Part shown: positions 1 through 8,859 of the stretch, piece after piece | Layout: every line of letters begins with the position of its first letter | Position numbering within the stretch: the first letter of the stretch is position 1 | Source of the DNA: Firmicutes bacterium ZOR0006 | Lineage (GTDB): Bacteria > Bacillota_I > Bacilli_A > Culicoidibacterales > ZOR0006 | Length of the DNA: 64,000 nt | Assembly: GCA_000798955.1 (NCBI GenBank) | Contig: JTLC01000028.1 | Span: 1-64,000 of the forward strand | Reading direction: 5' to 3' | Program-made: the position numbers and the translations under genes | Notes under the pieces: model-generated | Seen by the model: the letters and a program-made list of their open reading frames with translations, nothing else | Told to the model about the DNA's origin: nothing | Databases searched by the model: none

Positions 1-154
1 AGGTATGGTTACTTATATATTTATTGTATGAAGTAGCCATGACGAGCTTGGTGAAGAAGCAGAAGGTGGAAGCATGCCGCAAATCCCAAGTGCAGACCGT
101 GGTCTCGCAAGTCTAGTTTTTTAGGCGAGAGCGGATGCGGTAGGCAAATAAATG
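1..154. other. Left-edge sequence without assignable gene
   Basis: No start or complete gene can be seen. One frame is open from about 32 to 124 and could be the tail of a gene that begins outside the window, but the same frame has a stop at 29-31 and I do not recognise the peptide. The stretch 64-76 (AGGTGGAAGCATG) matches the end motif of the structured repeats at 49.4 kb (AGGTGGAAGCGTG), so the edge may instead be the end of a third repeat array, followed as in array 2 by a terminator. Confidence 0.3.
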
Positions 155-188
155 AAAAGACGATTCTCCAGTGCGGAGGTCGTCTTTT
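155..188 (+). terminator. Rho-independent terminator
   Basis: AAAAGACGA at 155-163 pairs with TCGTCTTTT at 180-188, with an inner CTCC/GGAG pairing. It ends whatever transcript enters from the left edge. Confidence 0.75.
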
Positions 189-323
189 TATGTTTTGCGA
201 TTAAAATAATTATTATAATCATCGCGTTCTGAGGTAGCCGACAAGAAGGAGAAGTACAATGATGATAGCCAAATTAATTGCTCTAAAAAAGTGTTTTCCA
301 ACCGGGAATTCAAATGAATTTCA

Positions 324-352
324 TCGTCAATAGCAAGGAATAATGATATAAT
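324..352 (+). promoter_or_regulatory. rodZ promoter, extended -10
   Basis: TATAAT at 347-352 is preceded by TG at 344-345, giving an extended -10. The -35 region (324-329) is poor. It lies about 35 bp upstream of the rodZ start. Confidence 0.6.
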
Positions 353-387
353 AAAAGCAGTGTAATTAAGAGAGTTGAGGAAATGAT

Positions 388-876
388 ATGGCAACAATTG
401 GACAAAAACTTCGTCGTGCTCGCGAAGCCAAGCACTTAACTATAGATGAAGTTACTGAACAAACAAAAATCAATCAGAATTTTATTATCGCTTTGGAAAC
501 AGATGATTATCAGGCGTTTAAAGAAGAGTTTTATATTAAACAATATATTCGTACATATTCACGGTTTTTAGGGTTGAATTCGCGGACTTTGATTGCTGAT
601 ATTGATGAAGATGAGTATGAAGAAAAAGGTGAAATTCACGTTTCACAGTTATTATTTGAACAAAAAAAGCGAGCAACGGAGCGGACGCAACGACAATTTA
701 AAACGATGGATGTCTTGCAAAAAACATTTGCAATTTTTGTAATTATTATCATTTTAATTGCAATTTGGTTTGTGAGTATTACGCTGTTACCAAAACGTGA
801 ATTTCAACGTCCAGGTGAATTAGGAGAGACCTCATACCAAATTCAAGAAAAGAATGTAAAGAACTTGTCAATTTGA
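388..876 (+). CDS. rodZ: RodZ-like helix-turn-helix membrane protein (short)
   Basis: Cytoskeletal membrane protein of the RodZ/YmfM family, which couples MreB to the cell-wall elongation machinery. Residues about 3-70 form an XRE-like HTH_25 domain (starts MATIGQKLRRARE, then TIDEVTEQTKI). A basic stretch follows and one transmembrane helix lies at about 113-135. The protein stops about 27 residues after the helix, at 162 aa, so the extracytoplasmic C-terminal domain found in longer homologues is missing. No frameshift remnant is visible downstream. RBS GAGG lies just upstream of the ATG. Its position before recA matches Bacillus ymfM, but pgsA and cinA are not between them. Confidence 0.85.
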   Translation: MATIGQKLRRAREAKHLTIDEVTEQTKINQNFIIALETDDYQAFKEEFYIKQYIRTYSRFLGLNSRTLIADIDEDEYEEKGEIHVSQLLFEQKKRATERTQRQFKTMDVLQKTFAIFVIIIILIAIWFVSITLLPKREFQRPGELGETSYQIQEKNVKNLSI

Positions 877-893
877 AAAAAAGATGGTACAAT
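865..893 (+). promoter_or_regulatory. recA promoter
   Basis: TTGTCA (865-870), 17-bp spacer, TACAAT (888-893), with TGg directly before the -10. The -35 overlaps the end of rodZ. A small palindrome, TGTCA-aaa-TGACA (899-911), lies at the expected transcription start. No Bacillus-type LexA box (GAAC-n4-GTTC) is seen between here and the recA start. Confidence 0.75.
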
Positions 894-1021
894 TTAATTG
901 TCAAAATGACATTTTATAAAAATTAAGGATATTTTTAGAGCATAAATCACAAAGTTGTTTGCATAATATAAGTGAGCAGAAACATGCTTTGTAAAATGAT
1001 AAAAAATGGGAGGATTTTAAA

Positions 1022-2047
1022 ATGAGCAACGATCGTAAACAAGCCCTTGATGCGGCATTAAAGCAAATTGAAAAACAATTCGGAAAAGGAGCGGTGATGA
1101 AACTTGGTGATCACGCGCATCAGAAAGTTGAATTCGTTTCATCAGGATCAATTATGTTGGATGTGGCACTTGGTATAGGTGGATTCCCAAAAGGGCGTAT
1201 TATCGAAGTCTATGGTCCAGAAAGTTCAGGAAAGACAACAGTTGCATTACATGCAATTGCTGAAGTTCAAAAGGCTGGGGGAACAGCAGCATTTATCGAT
1301 GCTGAGCATGCATTAGACCCTGTTTATGCAGCAAATTTAGGTGTTAATATTGATGAATTAATTTTGTCACAGCCAGATACTGGTGAACAAGCATTAGAAA
1401 TTACGGAAGCACTTGTACGTAGTGGCGCGGTTGATATTGTTGTTGTCGATTCAGTTGCTGCCCTCGTTCCACGTGCAGAAATCGAAGGTGATATGGGGGA
1501 TGCCCATGTTGGACTTCAAGCACGTTTGATGTCACAAGCATTGCGTAAATTAGCTGGTGTTATTAGTAAATCGAATACAATTGCCTTATTTATCAATCAA
1601 TTACGTGAAAAAGTTGGAGTTATGTACGGAAATCCAGAAACAACACCAGGTGGGCGAGCATTAAAATTCTATTCTTCAGTACGATTAGAAGTACGGAAGG
1701 GTGAAGCATTAAAAGATGGATCAGATATTATTGGTTCAAAAGCAAAAGTAAAAGTTGTGAAAAATAAAGTAGCACCACCGTTCAAAATTGCTGAAATTGA
1801 TATTATGTATGGACAAGGGGTTTCTAAAATTGGCGAATTAGTTGACTTAGGTGTCGAACTAGGATTAGTCGAAAAAGCTGGTTCATGGTATTCATATGAA
1901 GGTGAACGTATCGGTCAAGGACGCGAAAATGCAAAAACGTATTTTTCGAATGATCCTGAAAAAGCAACACGTTTAGAACATAATATCCGTGTTGGCTGTG
2001 GTCTACTAGAAGATGAAGCAATGATTGAAGCTGCTCCAAAAGAATAA
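1022..2047 (+). CDS. recA: Recombinase RecA
   Basis: DNA-dependent ATPase that forms the presynaptic filament on single-stranded DNA, drives strand exchange and activates LexA self-cleavage where LexA exists. 341 aa, near the usual 340-350. Walker A GPESSGKT is at about residues 65-72, the family motif [13 protein letters not shown] is intact, and the C-terminal tail is short (MIEAAPKE) with few acidic residues. RBS GGGAGG at 1008-1013 fixes the start. It has its own promoter at 865-893 and terminator at 2051-2084, so it is a single-gene unit. Confidence 0.98.
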   Translation: MSNDRKQALDAALKQIEKQFGKGAVMKLGDHAHQKVEFVSSGSIMLDVALGIGGFPKGRIIEVYGPESSGKTTVALHAIAEVQKAGGTAAFIDAEHALDPVYAANLGVNIDELILSQPDTGEQALEITEALVRSGAVDIVVVDSVAALVPRAEIEGDMGDAHVGLQARLMSQALRKLAGVISKSNTIALFINQLREKVGVMYGNPETTPGGRALKFYSSVRLEVRKGEALKDGSDIIGSKAKVKVVKNKVAPPFKIAEIDIMYGQGVSKIGELVDLGVELGLVEKAGSWYSYEGERIGQGRENAKTYFSNDPEKATRLEHNIRVGCGLLEDEAMIEAAPKE

Positions 2048-2050
2048 ATG

Positions 2051-2084
2051 AAAGAAAAACGAACGCAATAGTTCGTTTTTCTTT
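2051..2084 (+). terminator. recA terminator
   Basis: Perfect 14-bp inverted repeat: AAAGAAAAACGAAC (2051-2064), 6-nt loop, then the complement ending in a T-rich run (2071-2084). Confidence 0.9.
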
Positions 2085-2188
2085 GATAAAAATGAAGAAC
2101 AAAACAAAGGTCAAACAAAAATTAGGATAATAATTAAAGAAAATGGCTTAAAGATTAGAAAAACTCGTGATAATAACAGGCCGTTTAG

Positions 2189-2217
2189 TTGACTTTTAAA
2201 GTTAGTAATAATAGAAT
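2189..2217 (+). promoter_or_regulatory. rny promoter
   Basis: TTGACT (2189-2194), 17-bp spacer, TAGAAT (2212-2217). This leaves a leader of about 110 nt before the rny start. Nothing else was recognised in the 2085-2320 gap. Confidence 0.7.
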
Positions 2218-2336
2218 TAATTTAGACAACTTTTTATCTATTAAATGACTAAATAACCGAAGGGTTAGAATCATTTTTACTTTACTAAAGTATATATAAA
2301 AGTTTAATGTTTAAGATTGAATGGAGGTTCAACAAC

Positions 2337-3914
2337 ATGAGTCCAGATTTAGTAACAATAATCTCCATTTTGTTTGTCGCTCTCGCCGTCGCGGTTGCGA
2401 GCTACTTTATTGGTATCCAAAAGGGAACAAAGCGTAAAGAGGCAGAATTCGAAAGAATTGGTCAAACAGCACGTTCTATTGTTGATGATGCGAAAAAAGA
2501 AGCTAGCGCTACGAAGAAAGAGCTGTTATTGGAAGCAAAACAAGAATCTCAACGTTTAAAATTGGAGGCTGACCGTGTCGTAAAAGATCGTCGCGAGGAA
2601 GCATTAGAACACGAAAAACGCATGCGATTACGTGAAGAAGGAATTGAACGACGTGCACATGCACTTGATAGTCGTGAGAAAAACCTTGAAGAACGTGATA
2701 ACAACTTAGTGAACAAACAACAGCAAATTCAAGAGTTAGAAAACAAAGTGGAAAAAATGTATCAAGCACAAGAAACTCGTTTAGAAGAAATCGCTGGGTA
2801 CACCAAACAACAAGCCAAAGCAGAAATTTTCCAACATGTGGAAGAAGAAACTGCTCATGAAATGATTGCGTACATTAAAGAACGTGAATTAGAAGCAAAA
2901 CAAACAGCTGATCGGAGTGCGAAAAACTTGATTGCAACGGCAATTCAACGTTATGCTGCTGAAGTTGTGAGTGAGCGAACAGTTTCAGTTGTAAACTTAC
3001 CAAATGATGAGATGAAAGGTCGCATTATTGGTCGCGAAGGGCGAAATATTCGTACATTAGAGACACTTACAGGGGTCGATTTAATTATTGATGACACACC
3101 AGAAGCAGTCGTGCTCTCGTGTTTTGATCCCGTTCGTCGCGAAATTGCCAAACGAACATTAGTGACACTAGTTGAAGATGGTCGTATTCATCCTGGTCGG
3201 ATTGAAGAAATTGTTGAAAAATCACGTCGTGATGTCAATGAATTTATTCGTGAACAAGGAGAGCATGCTGTCTTTGAAACAGTTGTCGGAACAGTTCATC
3301 CAGATCTAATCAAAATTCTTGGAAAACTCCATTTCCGGACAAGCTATGGTCAAAATGTATTACAGCATTCAATCGAAGTTGCCTTTATTGCTGGGCTTTT
3401 AGCAGGTGAACTTGGGGAAGACGTGACAATGGCACGTCGTGCCGGATTATTCCATGATATTGGGAAAGCAATTGACCATGAATTGGAAGGAAGCCATGTT
3501 GAAATCGGTATGGAATTGGCGAAACGCTATGGAGAACCAGAGTTTGTTATTAATGCTATTGGTTCACACCATGGTGATGTGGAGCCAACATCATTAATTT
3601 CTGTCCTTGTTGCGGCTGCCGATGCCTTGAGTGCAAGTCGCCCAGGTGCTCGTCGCGAGTCGTTAGAGAATTATGTAAAACGCTTAGAAACACTTGAAGG
3701 AATTGCAAACTCATTCCCAGGTGTCGAAAAATCGTTTGCAATTCAAGCAGGCCGTGAAATTCGTATTGTTGTGCAACCGAATGCGGTCGATGATACGTCA
3801 GCATATAAAATTGCTCGTAATGTCAAAGAACGAATTGAAAATGAACTGGAATACCCAGGAACGATTAAAGTTACCGTTGTTCGCGAAATGCGCGCAGTTG
3901 AAGTTGCAAAATAA
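2337..3914 (+). CDS. rny: Ribonuclease Y
   Basis: Membrane-anchored endoribonuclease that initiates mRNA decay and processing in Bacillota. Residues about 5-25 are an N-terminal membrane anchor, about 30-205 a long charged coiled coil, about 215-280 a KH domain ([12 protein letters not shown]), and about 335-430 an HD phosphohydrolase domain with HSIEVA and HDIGKAID. 525 aa, the usual length. I chose ATG 2337 because GGAGG sits at 2323-2327; an upstream ATG at 2307 lacks an RBS and would add residues before the anchor. RicA and RicF, known in B. subtilis to modulate RNase Y, are also encoded in this window. Confidence 0.97.
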   Translation: MSPDLVTIISILFVALAVAVASYFIGIQKGTKRKEAEFERIGQTARSIVDDAKKEASATKKELLLEAKQESQRLKLEADRVVKDRREEALEHEKRMRLREEGIERRAHALDSREKNLEERDNNLVNKQQQIQELENKVEKMYQAQETRLEEIAGYTKQQAKAEIFQHVEEETAHEMIAYIKERELEAKQTADRSAKNLIATAIQRYAAEVVSERTVSVVNLPNDEMKGRIIGREGRNIRTLETLTGVDLIIDDTPEAVVLSCFDPVRREIAKRTLVTLVEDGRIHPGRIEEIVEKSRRDVNEFIREQGEHAVFETVVGTVHPDLIKILGKLHFRTSYGQNVLQHSIEVAFIAGLLAGELGEDVTMARRAGLFHDIGKAIDHELEGSHVEIGMELAKRYGEPEFVINAIGSHHGDVEPTSLISVLVAAADALSASRPGARRESLENYVKRLETLEGIANSFPGVEKSFAIQAGREIRIVVQPNAVDDTSAYKIARNVKERIENELEYPGTIKVTVVREMRAVEVAK

Positions 3915-3923
3915 ATAAATAGT

Positions 3924-3957
3924 AAAGACCATAAGTTCACAAGACTTATGGTCTTTT
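3924..3957 (+). terminator. rny terminator
   Basis: AAAGACCATAAG (3924-3935) pairs with CTTATGGTCTTT (3945-3956), followed by T. Confidence 0.88.
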
Positions 3958-4015
3958 AATTTCTAAAAATTAGCTGAATTCGATAGGCAAGCTATTAGGA
4001 AAATCAGGGTATTTG

Positions 4016-4024
4016 TGGTAAAAT
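4016..4024 (+). promoter_or_regulatory. ymdB promoter, extended -10
   Basis: TGgTAAAAT at 4016-4024, about 48 bp before the ymdB start. No convincing -35. Confidence 0.5.
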
Positions 4025-4071
4025 AAGCACTAGTGTCAAAGACGAATTCAAATAGAGAAGAGTGATGAAAG

Positions 4072-4860
4072 ATGCGAGTATTATTCATCGGTGACGTATA
4101 TGGTTCACCAGGACGAGAAATGGTTGAACTTCATTTACATAAATTAAAACAAGAATATCGCCCGCAAGTTATTATTGCGAATGGTGAAAATAGTGCCCAT
4201 GGAAAGGGAATTACCAGTAAAATTTATCGTCGATTCTTAGAACTTGGAATCAATGTCATTACGATGGGCAACCATACATTTGATAATCGTGAAATTTACG
4301 AGTTTATCGAGGACGCAAAATATTTAGTTCGCCCCGGAAATATGTATAAAAATGCACCGGGAAAAGATTATGTTATTTATCAATGTAATCAAACAAAAAT
4401 TGCGGTTGTCAATTTACAAGGGAAAACATTTATGCAGACATATTCATGTCCATTTGCTAAAATTGATGAATTATTACCAGAAATTCAAAAACAAGCAGAT
4501 ATTATTTTTGTTGATTTTCATGCTGAAACAACAAGTGAAAAAATTGCGATGTCTTGGTATTTAGATGGTCGTGTTGCAGCTGTAGTTGGTACGCATACGC
4601 ATGTACAAACAAATGATGGACGAATTTTACCAAAGGGTACAGCACATTTAAGTGATGTCGGCATGACTGGACCACGCGATGGCATTATTGGTGTAACACG
4701 TGAAACAATTTTAGAGCGATTTACAACAGGAATGTCTGATCGTTTCACAGTTGCAACTGGACCGCGACAGTTATCGTATGCTGTTATTGATATTGATGAC
4801 AAAACTGGGAAAGCAACAAAAATTCAATGGCAGATTATTGCCGAAGATATCAAATTATAA
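4072..4860 (+). CDS. ymdB: YmdB-family metallophosphoesterase
   Basis: Calcineurin-like phosphodiesterase of the YmdB/TIGR00282 family. The B. subtilis enzyme hydrolyses 2',3'-cyclic nucleotides and affects RNase Y-dependent expression and biofilm decisions. Metal-ligand motifs are intact: FIGDVYG at the N-terminus, NGENSAHG, GNHTFDN, DFHAE and GTHTHVQT. 262 aa, typical. It follows rny as in Bacillus but has its own extended -10 and a terminator between them. It heads a unit with miaB and ricA (36-bp gap to miaB). Confidence 0.93.
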   Translation: MRVLFIGDVYGSPGREMVELHLHKLKQEYRPQVIIANGENSAHGKGITSKIYRRFLELGINVITMGNHTFDNREIYEFIEDAKYLVRPGNMYKNAPGKDYVIYQCNQTKIAVVNLQGKTFMQTYSCPFAKIDELLPEIQKQADIIFVDFHAETTSEKIAMSWYLDGRVAAVVGTHTHVQTNDGRILPKGTAHLSDVGMTGPRDGIIGVTRETILERFTTGMSDRFTVATGPRQLSYAVIDIDDKTGKATKIQWQIIAEDIKL

Positions 4861-4896
4861 ACCTGAAATTCAATGATAGTGAAAAGGAAGAGGAAA

Positions 4897-6357
4897 ATGG
4901 GAACAAAAAAAGATTATAGTAAGTATTTTACAGGAACAGCACCATCACTCAAAGAAGCCAAGAAACGTAGCAAAGCGGCACCCCAAGTGATTACTGATGC
5001 CTTTGAAATTCCAACAGATATGATTGAAGCCGGAAAAGGAAAAACATTCTTTATTCGTACATATGGTTGTCAAATGAACGAACATGACGAAGAAGTGATG
5101 GCGGGAATTTTTGAACAAATGGGATATCTACGAACAGAAGAAATGGAAACTGCCGATGTTGTTCTTTTAAATACATGTGCTGTTCGAGAAAATGCTGAAA
5201 ATAAAGTGTTTGGTGTTTTAGGACATTTAAAAGCTTTAAAACGTGAACGCCCAGAATTATTATTAGGTGTTTGTGGTTGTATGACGCAAGAAGAAGAAGT
5301 GATTAACCGCATTTTACAAAAAGAACAACATGTTGATTTTATTTTTGGAACGCACAATATCCATCGTCTGCCACAAATCTTACGAGATGCTTTGATGAAT
5401 AAAGAACTCGTTGTTGAGGTTTGGTCAAAAGAAGGTGATATCATTGAAAATTTACCGAAAACACGAAATGGGAATTTAAAAGCATGGGTAAATATTGCCT
5501 ATGGTTGTGATAAATTCTGTACATATTGTATTATCCCATATACACGTGGAAAAGAACGTAGTCGTCAACCAGAAGATATCATCAATGAAGTACGCGAGTT
5601 AGCTGCTGCTGGGTACCAAGAAGTCACGCTACTTGGGCAAAATGTTAATAGTTATGGAAAAGACTTAGGAACAGAGTATCGTTTTGCTGATTTATTGGCA
5701 GATGTACAAAAAATTGCGATTCCTCGTGTCCGTTTCACAACAAGTCATCCGTGGGATTTCACTGATGAAATGGTTGCCGTGCTTGCTTCAGGCGGAAATT
5801 TAATGCCGCATGTACATTTACCAGTCCAAGCTGGAAGTAGTAGCGTCTTAAAATTAATGGGACGTCAGTATAATAAAGACTCATACACAGAATTATACAA
5901 TAAAATCCGTACACAAATTCCAGGTGTAGCAGTGACGACGGATATTATCGTTGGTTTTCCGAATGAAACAGATGAACAATTCGAAGAAACATTGGCCTTA
6001 TGTAAAGAATTAAAATATGATGGTGCATATACATTTATTTATTCACCACGTGAAGGAACACCAGCCGCAAAAATGGTTGATAATATTGCTGAAGAAACGA
6101 AAAAAGCCCGATTACAACGTTTAAATGCGGTAGTCAATGATCATGCATTAACGCACAATCAAGCATATTTAGAGACAGTTCAATATGTGCTCGTCGAAGG
6201 GACAAGTCAAAAAAATGATGCGGTATTATCAGGATATACAGAATCATTGAAATTAGTAAATTTCGAAGGACCAGCATCATTGATTGGGAAAATTGTGCCT
6301 GTTAAAGTAACACAAGTTCGAACATGGTCATTATATGGTGAGTATGCAGGTGAATAA
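4897..6357 (+). CDS. miaB: tRNA-2-methylthio-N6-isopentenyladenosine methylthiotransferase MiaB
   Basis: Radical-SAM enzyme that adds the methylthio group to i6A37 of tRNAs reading UNN codons. The N-terminal UPF0004 domain carries the auxiliary-cluster cysteines ([20 protein letters not shown]). The radical-SAM motif is C-DKF-C-TY-C at about residues 205-212, and a TRAM domain lies at the C-terminus. 486 aa from ATG 4897, chosen because AAGGAAGAGG lies at 4884-4893; an in-frame ATG at 4873 lacks an RBS. The adjacent downstream gene is ricA, as in Bacillus miaB-ymcA. Confidence 0.96.
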   Translation: MGTKKDYSKYFTGTAPSLKEAKKRSKAAPQVITDAFEIPTDMIEAGKGKTFFIRTYGCQMNEHDEEVMAGIFEQMGYLRTEEMETADVVLLNTCAVRENAENKVFGVLGHLKALKRERPELLLGVCGCMTQEEEVINRILQKEQHVDFIFGTHNIHRLPQILRDALMNKELVVEVWSKEGDIIENLPKTRNGNLKAWVNIAYGCDKFCTYCIIPYTRGKERSRQPEDIINEVRELAAAGYQEVTLLGQNVNSYGKDLGTEYRFADLLADVQKIAIPRVRFTTSHPWDFTDEMVAVLASGGNLMPHVHLPVQAGSSSVLKLMGRQYNKDSYTELYNKIRTQIPGVAVTTDIIVGFPNETDEQFEETLALCKELKYDGAYTFIYSPREGTPAAKMVDNIAEETKKARLQRLNAVVNDHALTHNQAYLETVQYVLVEGTSQKNDAVLSGYTESLKLVNFEGPASLIGKIVPVKVTQVRTWSLYGEYAGE

Positions 6358-6700
6358 CGCTTTTAATGATCACGAACTACTCAATGCATGGCAAAAAGTT
6401 ATTGCAGAATTTACCCATCTTCCTGAAATTGAAGCCTTTCAACAAGCTGAGGCAAAAATTGAAAAGCATGAAACGATTCAGCATCTACGCGAGCAAATTA
6501 AACTGGAACAAAAAGCACTTGTCAACGCCCAACATTATGAAAAGCGCGTTGCTGTCCAGCAACATCAAATACAAATTGCTAGCCTTGAAGCTGAGTTAGA
6601 ACTGATTCCACTTTGGCATCAATATCAAGAACTAAAACAAGAAACAAATGATTTGATTCAAGCCATGATTGCAGGGGTTGAAACACTATTCAGTGAATAA
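6350..6700 (+). CDS. ricA: RicA/YmcA family regulator
   Basis: Small helical protein of the YlbF/YmcA family. In B. subtilis RicA acts with RicF and RicT to stimulate RNase Y processing and Spo0A phosphorylation. Recognised by its position after miaB and the pattern [14 protein letters not shown] ... LVNAQHYEK ... [20 protein letters not shown]. The start is uncertain: GTG 6350 has GGTGAG seven bases upstream, while ATG 6344 or 6335 lack proper spacing. The gene starts inside or at the end of miaB. The protein contains no cysteine at all, although the B. subtilis complex carries iron-sulfur clusters; RicF at 41045 does keep a C-terminal cysteine cluster. Confidence 0.85.
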   Translation: MNNAFNDHELLNAWQKVIAEFTHLPEIEAFQQAEAKIEKHETIQHLREQIKLEQKALVNAQHYEKRVAVQQHQIQIASLEAELELIPLWHQYQELKQETNDLIQAMIAGVETLFSE

Positions 6701-6710
6701 AGAACGGAAC

Positions 6711-6745
6711 AAAGAGCTAACGGAGCAAACGTTAGCTCTTTTTTT
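6711..6745 (+). terminator. ricA terminator
   Basis: AAAGAGCTAACG (6711-6722) pairs with CGTTAGCTCTTT (6730-6741), followed by T's. Confidence 0.9.
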
Positions 6746-6807
6746 AGAAGTTTGAGCGGATTTTAAGTTGTACTTTAGTTAATAAACAGGTTTCTGTGAC
6801 AATAAAA

Positions 6808-6816
6808 TGTTAAAAT
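6808..6816 (+). promoter_or_regulatory. Extended -10 promoter of ankyrin gene
   Basis: TGtTAAAAT at 6808-6816, 35 bp before the ATG at 6851; -35 weak. Confidence 0.5.
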
Positions 6817-6850
6817 AGAACTACCAATAGCGAAAAAAGGGGTGATGAGC

Positions 6851-7390
6851 ATGTTTTTACTCCAACGATTGATATTTATTTGGTGGAGTTTAATGGTGGT
6901 AGCATCAAGCATCGCAGCTTGCTGTTATTTGATTTTTTTAATTGGCCGGTTACTCCATGATATTATTCGTTTTCAACAAATTAAAAAATTGCTGAAAGCA
7001 GTGTTTGATGAACGTGAAAAAGATATTTACTATTGGGTAGAAAAATTGCATGCTCAAAATTTTGTCTTTTCTCAAGGAGAAAATATTTTATATTATGCTA
7101 TCAAGAATCACCGGAAACGCGCAGTTCAATATCTACTTTCTGCCCATGTACCGATTGAGTATGAAATTAATCACCGATTTCGGGTTTCCGTTTTAAGCAT
7201 GGCCATTGTAGAAAAAGAGCCACTCGAGTATATTCAGCTTCTCGTTCGTGCCGGCGCCGATATTTTGTACTTAGATTCATTTGAAAAAACACCACTCCAA
7301 TATGCTGATGAATCAGAGCGGAGTGATCGGACACTTATTGTGACCTTGCTACAGGAAGCATTACAAAAACGAAATACCAAATACGAGTGA
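6851..7390 (+). CDS. Membrane-anchored ankyrin-repeat protein
   Basis: Function unknown. About 30 hydrophobic N-terminal residues form one or two membrane segments. Residues about 65-175 resemble three ankyrin-type repeats (ILYYAIKNHRKRAVQYLL, LSMAIVEKEPLEYIQLLVRAGAD, TPLQYADES ... LIVTLLQEAL), so it is probably a protein-interaction module facing the cytoplasm. 179 aa from ATG 6851, chosen because AAGGGG sits eight bases upstream; GTG 6842 is less likely. Own promoter; no terminator before uspA, so the two may be co-transcribed. Confidence 0.75.
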   Translation: MFLLQRLIFIWWSLMVVASSIAACCYLIFLIGRLLHDIIRFQQIKKLLKAVFDEREKDIYYWVEKLHAQNFVFSQGENILYYAIKNHRKRAVQYLLSAHVPIEYEINHRFRVSVLSMAIVEKEPLEYIQLLVRAGADILYLDSFEKTPLQYADESERSDRTLIVTLLQEALQKRNTKYE

Positions 7391-7432
7391 TTATCACTCA
7401 GGATAGGATTTAAAACTGGGGAGGAATAAAAA

Positions 7433-7900
7433 ATGGAAAAAAAATACCAGAAAATAGTTGTAGGTATTGATCAATCAGAGCAAGCATATCGTGCGTTTAT
7501 CCGTGCGGCTCATGTAGCAAAAGAATATCCTGAGGCAGAACTGTATCTCCTTTCAGTGTTGCCATTAAATGCGAATAACCTGCGAGCACCACAACTAGTA
7601 GATGATGAATTTGGTGATTGGACAATGGAAATTCAAGCGAAACCATTAAGTCGCCAAATTGCCGAATTATTGGCCTCATATGAGCAAGAAGCGTACGCAC
7701 TTGGTGTGAAAATTGTTGATTATCAAATTCAAGTAGGCGGTGATCCAAAACTTGAATTATTGAAACAAATTCGTGAACCAGAAATGACGCTTGTGGTTGT
7801 TGGAGCGACAACAAAAACGACATTTCAGAAACTTGTTTTAGGATCGGTCTCATCCTATATTGTCAAAAATGCGCAGTGTGATATCTATATTGTTCGGTAA
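7433..7900 (+). CDS. Universal stress protein, UspA family
   Basis: Single Usp domain protein of 155 aa. The N-terminal strand (KIVVGIDQSEQAYRAF) and the C-terminal ATP-binding pattern (VVGATT ... LVLGSVSSYIVKNA) match nucleotide-binding Usp proteins. It probably works as a dimer in stress or growth-arrest responses; the partner is not known. RBS GGGGAGG about nine bases upstream. The stop codon lies in the stem of the following terminator. Confidence 0.93.
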   Translation: MEKKYQKIVVGIDQSEQAYRAFIRAAHVAKEYPEAELYLLSVLPLNANNLRAPQLVDDEFGDWTMEIQAKPLSRQIAELLASYEQEAYALGVKIVDYQIQVGGDPKLELLKQIREPEMTLVVVGATTKTTFQKLVLGSVSSYIVKNAQCDIYIVR

Positions 7901-7922
7901 AAGACACCTAAGGTGTCTTTTT
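7899..7922 (+). terminator. uspA terminator
   Basis: AAAGACACC / GGTGTCTTT hairpin with a three-base loop and T-run; overlaps the stop codon. Confidence 0.85.
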
Positions 7923-7954
7923 AATATGAAAATGCTGAAAAAATACAAAAATAA

Positions 7955-7983
7955 TTGTCTGAAAGCAAAAAATTTGTTAAAAT
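7955..7983 (+). promoter_or_regulatory. yneF promoter
   Basis: TTGTCT (7955-7960), 17-bp spacer, TAAAAT (7978-7983) with TGt before it. Confidence 0.72.
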
Positions 7984-8021
7984 GAGGAATGAGAGTAAAA
8001 CACGGAAGGGAGTTGAAGATT

Positions 8022-8294
8022 ATGTTAGAAAATATTTGGTGGCTTATCTTTGGAATTCTCATTGGTGTCGCTGGAGGATATTTTGGAACACGTTTTTGGA
8101 TGCAAAAACAAATGGAAAAAAATCCACCAGTCAATGAATTTGTCATTGCTGAAATGATGAAGCAAATGGGACGTACACCATCGAAAAAACAAGTAGCCGC
8201 AGTAATGCGTACAATGGAAGCGCAAAATACACCGACAAAATCAGGATCAAGTATCTTAGATAAAGTGAAAGCACCATTTACAAAAAAGAAATAA
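8022..8294 (+). CDS. yneF: YneF family (UPF0154) small membrane protein
   Basis: Conserved Bacillota protein of unknown function. One N-terminal transmembrane helix (about residues 4-24, glycine-rich IGVAGGYFG) is followed by the UPF0154 signature NPPVNEFVIAEMMKQMGRTPSKKQ. 90 aa against about 72 in B. subtilis: the C-terminus has an extra basic tail ending APFTKKK. ATG 8022 is chosen for GGAAGGGAG upstream. Single-gene unit with its own promoter and terminator. Confidence 0.9.
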   Translation: MLENIWWLIFGILIGVAGGYFGTRFWMQKQMEKNPPVNEFVIAEMMKQMGRTPSKKQVAAVMRTMEAQNTPTKSGSSILDKVKAPFTKKK

Positions 8295-8297
8295 GCT

Positions 8298-8332
8298 AAA
8301 AAACACTGTTCGCATGACGAACAGTGTTTTTT
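8298..8332 (+). terminator. yneF terminator
   Basis: AAAAAACACTGTTCG (8298-8312) pairs perfectly with its complement at 8318-8332. Transcripts of the next gene start very close behind or read through. Confidence 0.9.
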
Positions 8333-8349
8333 AGTAGGAGATGACGTAT

Positions 8350-8859
8350 ATGCAAAATCAGATTTTAGCAGAATTACAGCGACTCGATCAACAATTTGGG
8401 ACAAAAGCAGCACATCTACCAATTGAGATTTCGAGTCGATTTACACGGACATTGGGGCAATATCGAGTGAGCTATCCCGAAAAAAAACGAAGTTTTTGCT
8501 TTCAGGCAAACTTAGTGCATCATGAACATTTACTCCTCCAAGTGATTCGCCATGAATTTATTCATTATTATTTAGAAGCCTATCAGCAAATTAGTGGACA
8601 TGGTAAAGAATTTCGGCAGTTATGTCGGCAATTAGAAATTCCGGCACGTGCAACTTTAACGGTACCAGCAAATTTTATGACGCCGAATGCACGTTATCAT
8701 TTGTGCTGTGAACAGTGTCAGCAAGTGGTTGGTACACGTGAACGAATCACAAAGGCAGTACAACAACGGGTACAACGCAGTATTTGCCGAAGTTGCAAAG
8801 GGACGATTAGGATTGTGAAGAATCATGAATATGGACGTAATCAAGAAATTCGTAAATAA
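8350..8859 (+). CDS. SprT-like zinc metalloprotease domain protein
   Basis: SprT-like family (B. subtilis YdcK type). The putative zinc-binding active site RHEFIHYYLEAYQQISGHG contains HEFIH plus a downstream histidine. A C-terminal zinc ribbon has paired cysteines, LCCEQC and ICRSCKG. 169 aa from ATG 8350, which has GGAG nine bases upstream; ATG 8341 abuts the same GGAG. The substrate is unknown; related eukaryotic SprT proteins cleave DNA-protein crosslinks. Its last 53 bp overlap the convergent hydrolase gene. Confidence 0.88.
   Translation: MQNQILAELQRLDQQFGTKAAHLPIEISSRFTRTLGQYRVSYPEKKRSFCFQANLVHHEHLLLQVIRHEFIHYYLEAYQQISGHGKEFRQLCRQLEIPARATLTVPANFMTPNARYHLCCEQCQQVVGTRERITKAVQQRVQRSICRSCKGTIRIVKNHEYGRNQEIRK

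Noticed and set aside
32-124. Tail of an upstream protein (ends IPSADRGLASLVF)
   Set aside because: The frame is interrupted at 29-31, the peptide is not recognised, and part resembles the repeat end motif; left as unassigned.
899-911. TGTCA-aaa-TGACA as a LexA box of recA
   Set aside because: Does not match GAAC-n4-GTTC; too short to call an operator.
2055-2080. ACGAAC...GTTCGT after recA as an SOS box
   Set aside because: It is downstream of recA, and the 14-bp stem with T-run makes it the terminator.
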